From: Dryomyza anilis
Lineage: Eukaryota; Arthropoda; Insecta; Diptera; Dryomyzidae
Length of the DNA: 64,000 bases
Reading direction: 5' to 3'
Assembly: GCA_951804985.1 (NCBI GenBank)
Contig: OX638132.1
Span: 43,314,791-43,378,790 of the forward strand
The notes under the pieces are model-generated. The model was not told the DNA's origin and ran no database searches. It saw only the letters and a list, made by a program, of their open reading frames with translations. A program made the position numbers and the translations under genes. Shown here in pieces: positions 11,532-23,500 of this stretch. Positions within the stretch are counted from its first letter, which is position 1. Each line of letters begins with the position of its first letter.

Positions 11532-11740
11532 AAATTAGCAAAGCCAATCTACCAATTGCTACTGTACTAGGCTGCAGCAAATACGAAAGATTAAATACAA
11601 TTAATGATATACTTAACAAACATAATGTAATAAATGAAATTTAAGTAATATATTTTGTAGAAGGTGCACAATGGTCTTGGAACCCAGCACCTCTTTGTAT
11701 ATTTTACAAATTTATTTGTAAAATATTGTAATAAACAAAT
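11532..11740 (+). mobile_element. LINE 3'-end fragment, copy 1
   Basis: Non-satellite insert inside a class A monomer, between TTGCACTTT and AAATCATTAT. A frame from 11534 runs open for 36 codons to TAA at 11642-11644 and includes TVLGCSKYERLN and INDILNKHN, resembling the C-terminus of a non-LTR retrotransposon ORF. The remaining 96 bp act as a 3' UTR: a potential stem AGGTGC/GCACCT, a perfect 13-bp inverted repeat (11699-11711 with 11714-11726), and an A+T-rich tail AATAAACAAATAAA. About 12 bp of monomer is missing at the insertion site. Copy 1 is the only one with Ala where others have Asp (LPIATV versus LPIDTV) and with a C in the tail. It retains the ACCCAG form. The superfamily is not resolved. 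Confidence 0.65.
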
Positions 11741-14700
11741 AAATCATTATAAACGTCGGAACGGTTCTTGAGAAATCACGTGTCAAATTTAAAATGCTCA
11801 TAACTCCGTAAATACACGTCGCAGAGGCCTCAAAGTTGGTGCATTTTATAATCTATTTTTGGCCTTTTCATTCTAATATAACTCATTATAATCGGCGCAA
11901 GGGTGCTTGAGAAATCACGTCTCAAATTTAAAATATTCATAACTCTGTAAATACTCGTCTTAGAGGCCTGAAAGTTGGCACATTTTGTAATCTATTCTTG
12001 CCCTACTAATTCCAATATAAATCATTATTCGGCGCAAGGGTGCTTGAGAAATTACGTCTCAAATTTAAAAAGCTTATAACTCCGTTAATACGAGTTATAG
12101 AGGCCTCAAAGTTTGCAAATTTTGTAATCTATTCTTACCCTTTTAATTCTAATATAAATCATTATATAGGGCGGAACGGTTCTTGAGAAATCACGTCTCA
12201 AATTTTAAATGCTCATAACTCTGTAAATACTCGTCTTAGAGGCCTTCAATTTGGCACATTTTATAATTTATTTTTGCCCTTTTAATTATACTTTTTATAA
12301 TTATTATAATTTTAATATAATTTATTATAATCGGCGCAAGATTACTTAAAAAATCACATCTCAAAATTAAAATGCTCATAACTCAAAGTTGGCACATTTT
12401 ATAATTTATTTTTGCCCTTTTAATTATACTTTTTATAATTATAATAATTTTATATAACTTATTATAATCAGAGCAAGTTTACTTAAAAAATCACATCTCA
12501 AAATTAAAATGCTCATAATTACTTAAATATGAGTCGTATAGGCCTCAAAGTTGGCACATTTTGTAATCTATTCTTGCCCTTTTAATTCTAATATAAATCA
12601 TTATATAGGGCGGAACGGTTCTTGAGAAATCACGTCTCAAATTTTAAATGCTCATAACTCTGTAAATACTCGTCTTAGAGGCCTTCAATTTGGCACATTT
12701 TATAATTTATTTTTGCCCTTTAAATTATACTTTTTATAATTATTATAATTTTAATATAATTTATTATAATCGGCGCAAGATTACTTAAAAAATCACATCT
12801 CAAAATTAAAATGCTCATAACTCAAAGTTGGCGCATTTTATAATTTATTTTTGCCCTTTTAATTATACTTTTTATAATTATAATAATTTTATATAACTTA
12901 TTATAATCAGAGCAAGTTTACTTAAAAAATCACATCTCAAAATTAAAATGCTCATAATTACTTAAATATGAGTCGTATAGGCCTCAAAGTTGGCACATTT
13001 TGTAATCTATTCTTGCCCTTTTAATTCTAATATAAATCATTATATAGGGCGGAACGGTTCTTGAGAAATCACGGCTCAAACTTAAAATGCTCATAACTCC
13101 GTAAATACCCGTCGCAGAGGCCTCAAAGTTGGCACATTTTGTAATCTATTTTAGCCATTTAATTATATTAGAAATCGTAATATACGTCGGAACGGTTCTT
13201 GCGAAATCACGCCTCAAATTTAAAATGCTCATAACTCCGTAAATACTCGTCGTAGAGTTCTCGAAGTTGGCACATTTAATATAATCTATTTTTGCCCATT
13301 TAATTTCAATATAAATCATTATTATCGGCGCAGGGGTTCTTAACAATTCACTGCTCAAACTTAAAATGCTCATAACTCCGTAAATACGCGTCGCAGAGGC
13401 CTCAAAGTTGGAACATTTTGTAAACTATTTTTGCCCATTTAATTCCAATATAAATCATTATTATCGGCTCAGGGGTTCTTGACAATTCATTATCATCGGC
13501 GCAAGGGTTCTTGAGAAATCACGTCTCAAACTTTAAATGCTTATAACTGCGTAAATTCACGTCGTAGAGGCCTCAAAGTTGGCACATTTTGTAAACTATT
13601 TTTGCCCATTTAATTCCAATATAAATTATTATTATCGGCGCAGGGGTTCTTGACAATTCACGGCACAAACTTTAAATGCTCATAACCCCGTAAATACGCG
13701 TCGTAGAGGCCTCAAAGTTGCCACATTTTGTAATCTATTTTTGCACTTTTAATTATACTTTTTATAATTTTAATATAACTTATTATAATCGGCGCAAGAT
13801 TACGTAAAAAATCACATCTCAAAATTAAAATGCTCATAATTCCTAAATATGAGTCGAGAGGCCTCAAAGTTGGAACATTTTGTAATCTATTTTTGCCCTT
13901 TTATTCCAATATAAATTCTTATAATCCAATATAAATTCTTATAATCGAAGCAAGGGTTCTTAGAAATCACGGCTCAAACTTAAAATGCTCATAACTCAAA
14001 GTTGGCACATTTTGCACTTTTAATTCCAATATAAATCATTATAATCGGCGCAAGGGTTCTTGAGAAATCAAGTCTCAAACTTTAAATGCTCATAACTCCG
14101 TAAATCCGAGTCGTAGAGGCCTTAAATTTGGCACATTTTATAATTTATTTTTGCCCTTTTAAATATACTTTTTATAATTATTATAATTTTAATATAACTT
14201 ATTATAATCGGCGCAAGATTACTTAAAAAATCACATCTCAAAATTAAAATGCTCATAATTCCTAAATATGAGTCGTAGAGGCCTCCAGTTGGCACATTTT
14301 GTAATCTATTTTTGCCCTTTTATTCCAATATAAATTCTTTTAATCCAATACAAATACTTATAATCGAAGCAAGGGTTCTTGAGAAATCACGGCTCACATG
14401 CTCATAACTCAAAGTTGGCACATTTTGTAATCTATTCTTGCACTTTTAATTCCAATATTAATCATTATAATCGGCGCAAGGGTTCTTGAGAAATCACGTC
14501 TCAAACTTTAAATGCTCATAACTCAAAGTTGGCGCATTTTATAATTTATTTTTGCCCTTTTAATTATACCTTTTATAATTATTATAATTTTAATATAACT
14601 AATTATAATCGGAGCAAGTTTACTTAAAAAATCACATCTCAAACTTAAAATGCTCATAATCACTTAAATATGAGTCGTAAAGGCCTCAATTGCCCTTTTT

Positions 14701-15407
14701 ATTCCAATATAAATTCTTATAATCCAATATAAATTCTTATAATCCAATATAAATTCTTTTAATCGTAGCAAGAGTTCTTGAGAAATCACGGTTCAAACTT
14801 AAAACGCTCATAACTCAAAGTTGGCACATTTTGTAATCTATTTTAGCCCTTTAATTTTAATATAAATCATAATAAACGGCGGGACGGTTCTTGAGAAATC
14901 ACGTCTCAAATTTCAAATGCTCATAACTCCGTAAATACACGTCGTAGAGTTCTCAAAGTTGGCACATTTTATAATCTATTTTTGCCCATTTAATTCCAAT
15001 ATAAATCATTATTATCGGCACAGGGGTTCTTGACAATTCACTGCTCAAACTTAAATTGCTCATAACTCCGAAAATACGCGTCGTAGAGGCCTCAAAGTTG
15101 GCACATTTTGTAATCTATTCTTGCCCTTTTAATTCTAATATAAATCATAATAAACGGCGGAACGGTTCTTGAGGAATCACGTGTCAAATTTAAAATTTTC
15201 ATAACTCCGTAAATACACGTCGCAGAGGCCTCAAAGTTGGTACATTTTATAATCTATTTTTGGCCTTTTCATTCTAATATAACTCATTATAATCGGCGCA
15301 AGGGTTCTTGAGAATTCACGTCTCAAATTTAAAATGCTCATAACTCCGTAAATACGCGTCGTAGAGGCCTCAAAATTGGCACATTTTGTAATCTATTCTT
15401 GCACTTT
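11741..15407 (+). repeat. Satellite between LINE copies 1 and 2
   Basis: It contains class A monomers with TATAGGGCGGAACGG and TACTCGTCTTAGAGG variants, a 439-bp trimer tandem (12171-13048), the GGCGCAGGGGTTCTTGACAA variant around 13330-13660, and from about 13870 a close copy of bases 1-1520. No gene is visible. Confidence 0.92.
12171..13048 (+). repeat. 439-bp trimer tandem duplication
   Basis: Two successive 439-bp units start at GCGGAACGG (12171 and 12610); a third start word lies at 13049. Each unit holds one class A and two class B-like monomers, with TACTCGTCTTAGAGGCCTTC and AATCAGAGCAAGTTTACTTA as landmarks. Few differences are visible between the two units (for example TTTTAATTATAC versus TTTAAATTATAC). 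Confidence 0.87.
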
Positions 15408-15620
15408 AAATTAGCAAAGCCAATCTACCAATTGATACTGTACTAGGCTGCAGCAAATACGAAAGATTAAATAAAATTAATGATATACTTAACAAACATA
15501 ATGTAATAAATGAAATTTAAGTAATATATTTTGTAGAAGGTGTACAATGGTCTTGGAACCCAGCACCTCTTTGTATATTTTACAAATTTATTTGTAAAAT
15601 ATTGTAATAAATAAATAAAT
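15408..15620 (+). mobile_element. LINE 3'-end fragment, copy 2
   Basis: Same junctions as copy 1. The open frame 15410-15520 reads LPIDTVLGCSKYERLNKIND, with Lys where copy 1 has Thr, and ends in TAA. The 3' UTR has GTGTACAATGG instead of GTGCACAATGG, keeps ACCCAG, and ends in an AATAAATAAATAAATAA tail. It lies within the first unit of the 1,914-bp duplication and matches copy 3 everywhere I compared. Confidence 0.65.
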
Positions 15621-17321
15621 AAATCATTATAAACGGCGGAACGGTTCTTGAGAAATCACGTGTCAAATTTAAAATGCTCATAACTCCGTAAATACACGTC
15701 GCAGAGGCCTCAAAGTTGGTGCATTTTATAATCTATTTTTGGCCTTTTCATTCTAATATAACTCATTATAATCGGCGCAAGGGTGTTTGAGAAATCACGT
15801 CTCAAATTTAAAATATTCATAACTCTGTAAATACTCGTCTTAGAGGCCTGAAAGTTGGCACATTTTGTAATCTATTCTTGCCCTACTAATTCCAATATAA
15901 ATCATTATTCGGCGCAAGGGTGCTTGAGAAATTACGTCTCAAATTTAAAAAGCTTATAACTCCGTTAATACGAGTTATAGAGGCCTCAAAGTTTGCAAAT
16001 TTTGTAATCTATTCTTACCCTTTTAATTCTAATATAAATCATTATATAGGGGGGAACGGTTCTTGAGAAATCACGTCTCAAATTTTAAATGCTCATAACT
16101 CTGTAAATACTCGTCTTAGAGGCATTCAATTTGGCACATTTTATAATTTATTTTTGCCCTTTTAATTATACTTTTTATAATGATTATAATTTTAATATAA
16201 TTTATTATAATCGGCGCAAGATTACTTAAAAAATCACATCTCAAAATTAAAATGCTCATAACTCAAAGTTGGCGCATTTTGTAATTTATTTTTGCCCTTT
16301 TAATTATACTTTTTATAATTATAATAATTTTATATAACTTATTATAATCAGAGCAAGTTTACTTAAAAAATCACATCTCAAAATTAAAATGCTCATAATT
16401 ACTTAAATATGAGTCGTATAGGCCTCAAAGTTGGCACATTTTGTAATCTATTCTTGCCCTTTTAATTCTAATATAAATCATTATATAGGGCGGAACGGTT
16501 CTTGAGAAATCACGTCTCAAATTTTAAATGCTCATAACTCTGTAAATACTCGTCTTAGAGGCCTTCAATTTGGCACATTTTATAATTTATTTTTGCCCTT
16601 TTAATAATACTTTTTATAATTATTATAATTTTAATATAATTTATTATAATCGGCGCAAGATTACTTAAAAAATCACATCTCAAAATTAAAATGCTCATAA
16701 TTACTTAAATATGAGTCGTATAGGCCTCAAAGTTGGCACATTTTGTAATCTATTCTTGCCCTTTTAATTCTAATATAAATCATTATATAGGGCGGAACGG
16801 TTCTTGAGAAATCACGGCTCAAACTTAAAATGCTCATAACTTCGTAAATACGCGTCGCAGAGGCCTCAAAGTTGGAACATTTTGTAATCTATTTTAGCCA
16901 TTTAATTATATTAGAAATCGTAATATACGTCGGAACGGTTCTTGAGAAATCACGCCTCAAATTTAAAATGCTCATAACTCCGTAAATACTCGTCGTAGAG
17001 TTCTCGAAGTTGGCACTTTTTTTATAATCTATTTTTGCCCATTTAATTTCAATATAAATCATTATAAACGGCGGAACGGTTCTTGAGGAATCACGTGTCA
17101 AATTTAAAATTTTCATAACTCCGTAAATACACGTCGCAGAGGCCTCAAAGTTGGTACATTTTATAATCTATTTTTGGCCTTTTCATTCTAATATAACTCA
17201 TTATAATCGGCGCAAGGGTTCTTGAGAATTCACGTCTCAAATTTAAAATGCTCATAACTCCGTAAATACGCGTCGTAGAGGCCTCAAAATTGGCACATTT
17301 TGTAATCTATTCTTGCACTTT
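15621..17321 (+). repeat. Satellite of first 1,914-bp unit
   Basis: Monomers between LINE copies 2 and 3: class A with TACTCGTCTTAGAGG, class B pairs, and the GGCACTTTTTTTATAAT variant near 17013. No gene is visible. Confidence 0.92.
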
Positions 17322-17534
17322 AAATTAGCAAAGCCAATCTACCAATTGATACTGTACTAGGCTGCAGCAAATACGAAAGATTAAATAAAATTAATGATAT
17401 ACTTAACAAACATAATGTAATAAATGAAATTTAAGTAATATATTTTGTAGAAGGTGTACAATGGTCTTGGAACCCAGCACCTCTTTGTATATTTTACAAA
17501 TTTATTTGTAAAATATTGTAATAAATAAATAAAT
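17322..17534 (+). mobile_element. LINE 3'-end fragment, copy 3
   Basis: Duplicate of copy 2 produced by the 1,914-bp event. The open frame is 17324-17434. The 13-bp perfect inverted repeat ATATTTTACAAAT/ATTTGTAAAATAT lies at 17489-17501 and 17504-17516 with a two-base loop, followed by the AATAAA-repeat tail. It retains ACCCAG. Confidence 0.65.
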
Positions 17535-20500
17535 AAATCATTATAAACGGCGGAACGGTTCTTGAGAAATCACGTGTCAAATTTAAAATGCTCATAACTC
17601 CGTAAATACACGTCGCAGAGGCCTCAAAGTTGGTGCATTTTATAATCTATTTTTGGCCTTTTCATTCTAATATAACTCATTATAATCGGCGCAAGGGTGT
17701 TTGAGAAATCACGTCTCAAATTTAAAATATTCATAACTCTGTAAATACTCGTCTTAGAGGCCTGAAAGTTGGCACATTTTGTAATCTATTCTTGCCCTAC
17801 TAATTCCAATATAAATCATTATTCGGCGCAAGGGTGCTTGAGAAATTACGTCTCAAATTTAAAAAGCTTATAACTCCGTTAATACGAGTTATAGAGGCCT
17901 CAAAGTTTGCAAATTTTGTAATCTATTCTTACCCTTTTAATTCTAATATAAATCATTATATAGGGGGGAACGGTTCTTGAGAAATCACGTCTCAAATTTT
18001 AAATGCTCATAACTCTGTAAATACTCGTCTTAGAGGCATTCAATTTGGCACATTTTATAATTTATTTTTGCCCTTTTAATTATACTTTTTATAATGATTA
18101 TAATTTTAATATAATTTATTATAATCGGCGCAAGATTACTTAAAAAATCACATCTCAAAATTAAAATGCTCATAACTCAAAGTTGGCGCATTTTGTAATT
18201 TATTTTTGCCCTTTTAATTATACTTTTTATAATTATAATAATTTTATATAACTTATTATAATCAGAGCAAGTTTACTTAAAAAATCACATCTCAAAATTA
18301 AAATGCTCATAATTACTTAAATATGAGTCGTATAGGCCTCAAAGTTGGCACATTTTGTAATCTATTCTTGCCCTTTTAATTCTAATATAAATCATTATAT
18401 AGGGCGGAACGGTTCTTGAGAAATCACGTCTCAAATTTTAAATGCTCATAACTCTGTAAATACTCGTCTTAGAGGCCTTCAATTTGGCACATTTTATAAT
18501 TTATTTTTGCCCTTTTAATAATACTTTTTATAATTATTATAATTTTAATATAATTTATTATAATCGGCGCAAGATTACTTAAAAAATCACATCTCAAAAT
18601 TAAAATGCTCATAATTACTTAAATATGAGTCGTATAGGCCTCAAAGTTGGCACATTTTGTAATCTATTCTTGCCCTTTTAATTCTAATATAAATCATTAT
18701 ATAGGGCGGAACGGTTCTTGAGAAATCACGGCTCAAACTTAAAATGCTCATAACTTCGTAAATACGCGTCGCAGAGGCCTCAAAGTTGGAACATTTTGTA
18801 ATCTATTTTAGCCATTTAATTATATTAGAAATCGTAATATACGTCGGAACGGTTCTTGAGAAATCACGCCTCAAATTTAAAATGCTCATAACTCCGTAAA
18901 TACTCGTCGTAGAGTTCTCGAAGTTGGCACTTTTTTTATAATCTATTTTTGCCCATTTAATTTCAATATAAATCATTATTATCGGCGCAGGGGTTCTTAA
19001 CAATTCACGGCTCAAACTTAAAATGCTCATAACTCCGTAAATACGCGTCGCAGAGGCCTCAAAGTTGGAACATTTTGTAAACTATTTTTGCCCATTTAAT
19101 TCCAATATAAATCATTATTATCGGCTCAGGGGTTCTTGACAATTCATTAACATCGGCGCAAGGGTTCTTGAGAAATCACGTCTCAAACTTTAAATGCTTA
19201 TAACTGCGTAAATTCACGTCGTAGAGGCCTCAAAGTTGGCACATTTTGTAAACTATTTTTGCCCATTTAATTCCAATATAAATTATTATTATCGGCGCAG
19301 GGGTTCTTGACAATTCACGGCACAAACTTAAAATGCTCATAACTCCGTAAATACGCGTCGTAGAGGCCTCAAAGTTGCCACATTTTGTAATCTATTTTCG
19401 CACTTTTAATTCCAATATAAATCATTATAATCGGCGAAATGTTCTTGAGAAATCACGTCTCAAACTTTGAATGCTCGTAACTCCGTAAATACGAGTCGTA
19501 GAGGCCTTAAAATTGGCAGATTTTATAATTTATTTTTGCCCTTTTTAATTATACTTTTTATAATTATTATAATTTTAATATAACTTATTATAATCGGAGC
19601 ATGATTACTTAAAAAATCACATCTCAAAATTAAAAAGCTCATAATTACTTAAATATGAGTCGTAGAGGCCTCAAAGTTGCCACATTTTGTAATCTATTTT
19701 TGCCCTTTTAATTCCAATATAAATCAATACAATCGACTCCTGTGGTTATTGAGAAAACACGTCTCAAACCTAAAATGCATACAACTGCGTAAATACAAGT
19801 CGTAGAGGGCTCAAAGTTTGTACATTTTATAATCCATTTTTGCCCTTTTAATTCTAATATAACTCATTATAATCGGCGCAAGGGTGCTTGAGAAATCACG
19901 TCTCAAATTTAAAATGTTCATAACTCTGTAAATACTCGTCTAGAGGCCTCAAAGTTGGCTCATTTTGTAATCTATTCTTGCCCTTCTAATTCCAATATAA
20001 ATCATTATTCGGCGCAAAGGTTCTTGAAAATCACGTCTCAAATTTAAAATGCTCATGCTCAAATATAAATCATTATAATCGGCGCATGGGGTTCTTGAGA
20101 AATCACGTCTCAAACATAAAATTCTCATAACTTCGTAAATACAAGTCGTAGAGGTCTCAAAGTTGGCACATTTTGTAATCTATTTTTGCCCTTTTAATTT
20201 CAATATAAATTCTTATAATACAATATAAATTCTTATAATCGAAGCAAAGGTTCTTGAGAAATCACCGCTCAAACTTAAAATGCTCATAACTCAAAGTTGG
20301 CACATTTTGTAATATATTTTAGGCCTTTAATTATAATATAAATCATAATAAACGGCGGAACGGTTCTTGAGGAATCACGTCTCAAATTTAAAATGCTCAT
20401 AATTCCGTAAATACACGTCGCAGAGGCCTCAAAGTTGGTACATTTTATAATCTATTTTTGCCCTTTTAATTCTAATAAAACTCATTATAATCGGCGCAAG

Positions 20501-23500
20501 GGTTCTTGAGAAGTCACGTCTCAAATTTAAAATGCTCATAACTCCGTAAATACGCGTCGTAGAGGCCTCAAAGTTGGCACATTTTGTAATCTATTCTTGC
20601 ACTTTTAATTCTAATATAAATTATAAACGGCGGGAGGTTCTTGAGAAATCACGTCTCAAATTTTAAATGCTCATAACTCCGTAAATACGAGTCGTAGAGG
20701 CCTTAAATTTGGAACATTTTTTAATTTATTTTTGCCCTTTTAATAATACTTTTTATAATTATTATAATTTTAATATAACTTATTATAATCGGCGCAAATA
20801 TGATTCGTAGAGGCCTCAAAGTTCGCACATTTTGCAATCTATTTTTGCCCTTTTATTCCAATATAAATTCTTATAATCCAATATAAATTCTTATAATCCA
20901 ATATAAATTCTTATAATCGAAGCAAAGGTTCTTGAGAAATCACCGCTCAAACTTAAAATGCTCATAACTCAAAGTTGGCACATTTTGTAATCGATTTTAG
21001 TCCTTTAATTATAATATAAATCATAATTAACGGCGGAACGGTTCTTGAGAAATCACGTCTCAAATGCTCATAACTCCGTAAATACACGTCGTAGAGGCCT
21101 CAAAGTTAGCACATTTTGTAAACTATTTTTGCCCTTTTAATTATACTTTTTATAATTATTATTATTATAATAATTTTAATATAACTTATTATAATCGGAG
21201 CAAGTTTACTTAAAAAATCACATCTCAAAATTAAAATGCTCATAATTACTTAAATATTAGTCGTAGAGGACTCAAAGTTGGCACATTTTGTAATCTATTT
21301 TTGCCCTTTTAATTCCAATATAAATCATTATAATCGGCGCATGGGGTTCTTGAGAAACCACGTCTCAAACATACAATTCTCATAACTCCGTAAATACTCG
21401 CCGTAGAGGACTCAAAGTTGGCACATTTTGTAATCTATTCTTGCCCTTTTCATTCTAATATAAATCATTATAAACGTCGGAACGGTTCTTGAGAAGTCAC
21501 GTCTCAAATTTAAAAAGCTCATAACTCCGTAAATACGCGTCGTAGAGGCCTCAAATTTGGCACATTTTGTAATCTATTCTTGCACTTTTAATTATACTTT
21601 TTATAATTATTATTATTATTATAATTTTAATATAACTTATTATAATCGAAGCAAGTTTACTTAAAAAAATCACATCTCAAAATTAAAATGCTCATAATTA
21701 CTTAAATATCAGTCGTAGAGGACTCAAAGTTGGCACATTTTGTAATCTATTTTTGCCCTTTTAATTCCAATATAAATCATTATAATCGGCGCATGGGGTT
21801 CTTGAGAAACCACGTCTCAAACATACAATTCTCATAACTTCGTAAATACACGTCGCAGAGGCCTCAAAGTTGGTACATTTTATAATCTATTTTTGCCCTT
21901 TTAATTCTAATAAAACTCATTATAATCGGCGCAAGGGTTCTTGAGAAGTCACGTCTCAAATTTAAAATGCTCATAACTCCGTAAATACGCGTCGTAGATG
22001 CCTCAAAGTTGGCACATTTTGTAATCTATTCTTGCACTTTTAATTCTAATATAAATTATGAACGGCGGGAGGTTCTTGAGAAATCACGTCTCAAATTTTT
22101 AATGCTCATAACTCCGTAAATACGAGTTATAGAGGCCTCAAAGTTGGCACATTTTGTAATCTATTCTTGCCCTTTTAATTCCAATATAAATCATTATAAT
22201 CGGCGCATGGGGTGCTTGAGAAACCACGTCTCAAACATACAATTCTCATAACTCCGTAAATACACGTCGCAGAGGCCTCAATGTTTGTACATTTTATAAT
22301 CTATTTTTGCTCTTTTAATTCTAATAAAACTCATTATAATCGGCGCAAGGGTTCTTGAGAAGTCACGTCTCAAATTTAAAATGCTCGTAACTCCGTAAAT
22401 ACGCGTCGTAGAGGCCTCAAAGTTGGCACATTTTGTAATCTATTCTTGCTCTTTTAAATCTAATATAAATCATTATAATCGGCGCATGGGGTGCTTAAGA
22501 AACCACGTCTCAAACATACAATTCTCATAACTCCGTAAATACGCGCCGTAGAGTACTCAAAGTTGGCACATTTTGTAATCTATTTTTGCCCTTTTAATTT
22601 CAATATAAATTCTTATAATCCAATATAAATTCTTATAATCGAAGCAAAGGTTCTTGAGAAATCACCGCTCAAACTTAAAATGCTCATAACTCAAAGTTGG
22701 CACATTTTGTAATCTATTTTAGGCCTTTAATTATAATATAAATCATAATAAACGGCGGAACGGTTCTTGAGGAATCACGTCTCAAATTTAAAATGCTCAT
22801 AATTCCGTAAATACACGTCGCAGAGGCCTCAAAGTTGGTACATTTTATAATCTATTTTTGCCCTTTTAATTCTAATAAAACTCATTATAATCGGCGCAAG
22901 GATTCTTGAGAAGTCACGTCTCAAATTTAAAATGCTCATAACTCCGTAAATACGCATCGTAGAGGCCTCAAAGTTGGCACATTTTGTAATCTATTCTTGC
23001 ACTTTTAATTCTAATATAAATTATAAAAGGGCGGGAGGTTCTTGAGAAATCACGTCTCAAATTTTAAATGCTCATAACTCCGTAAATACGAGTCGTAGAG
23101 GCCTTAAATTTGGAACATTTTTTAATTTATTTTTGCCCTTTTAATTATACTTTTTATAATTATTATAATTTTAATATAACTTATTATAATCGGCGCAAAT
23201 ATGAGTCGTAGAGGCCTCAAAGTTCGCACATTTTGCAATCTATTTTTGCCCTATTAATTCCAATATATATTCTTATAATCCAATATAAATTCTTATAATC
23301 GTAGCAAGAGTTCTTGAGAAATCACGGTTCAAACTTAAAACGCTCATAACTCAAAGTTGGCACATTTTGTAATCGATTTTAGTCCTTTAATTATAATATA
23401 AATCATAATTAACGGCGGAACGGTTCTTGAGAAATCACGTCTCAAATTTCAAATGCTCATAACTCCGTAAATACACGTCGTAGAGGCCTCAAAGTTAGCA

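Larger units (their letters stand above)
15151..18978 (+). repeat. 1,914-bp tandem duplication, near identical
   Basis: Units at about 15151-17064 and 17065-18978. Rare private variants occur at a constant 1,914-bp offset: the LINE copies (15408/17322), AGGGGGGAACGG, TTATAATGATTATAAT, GGTGTTTGAG, TTTTAATAATAC and GGCACTTTTTTTATAAT. I found no difference inside the unit. The join lies in AATATAAATCAT(T/A)AT, a word present in every monomer, as expected for unequal exchange between misaligned monomers. Confidence 0.9.
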
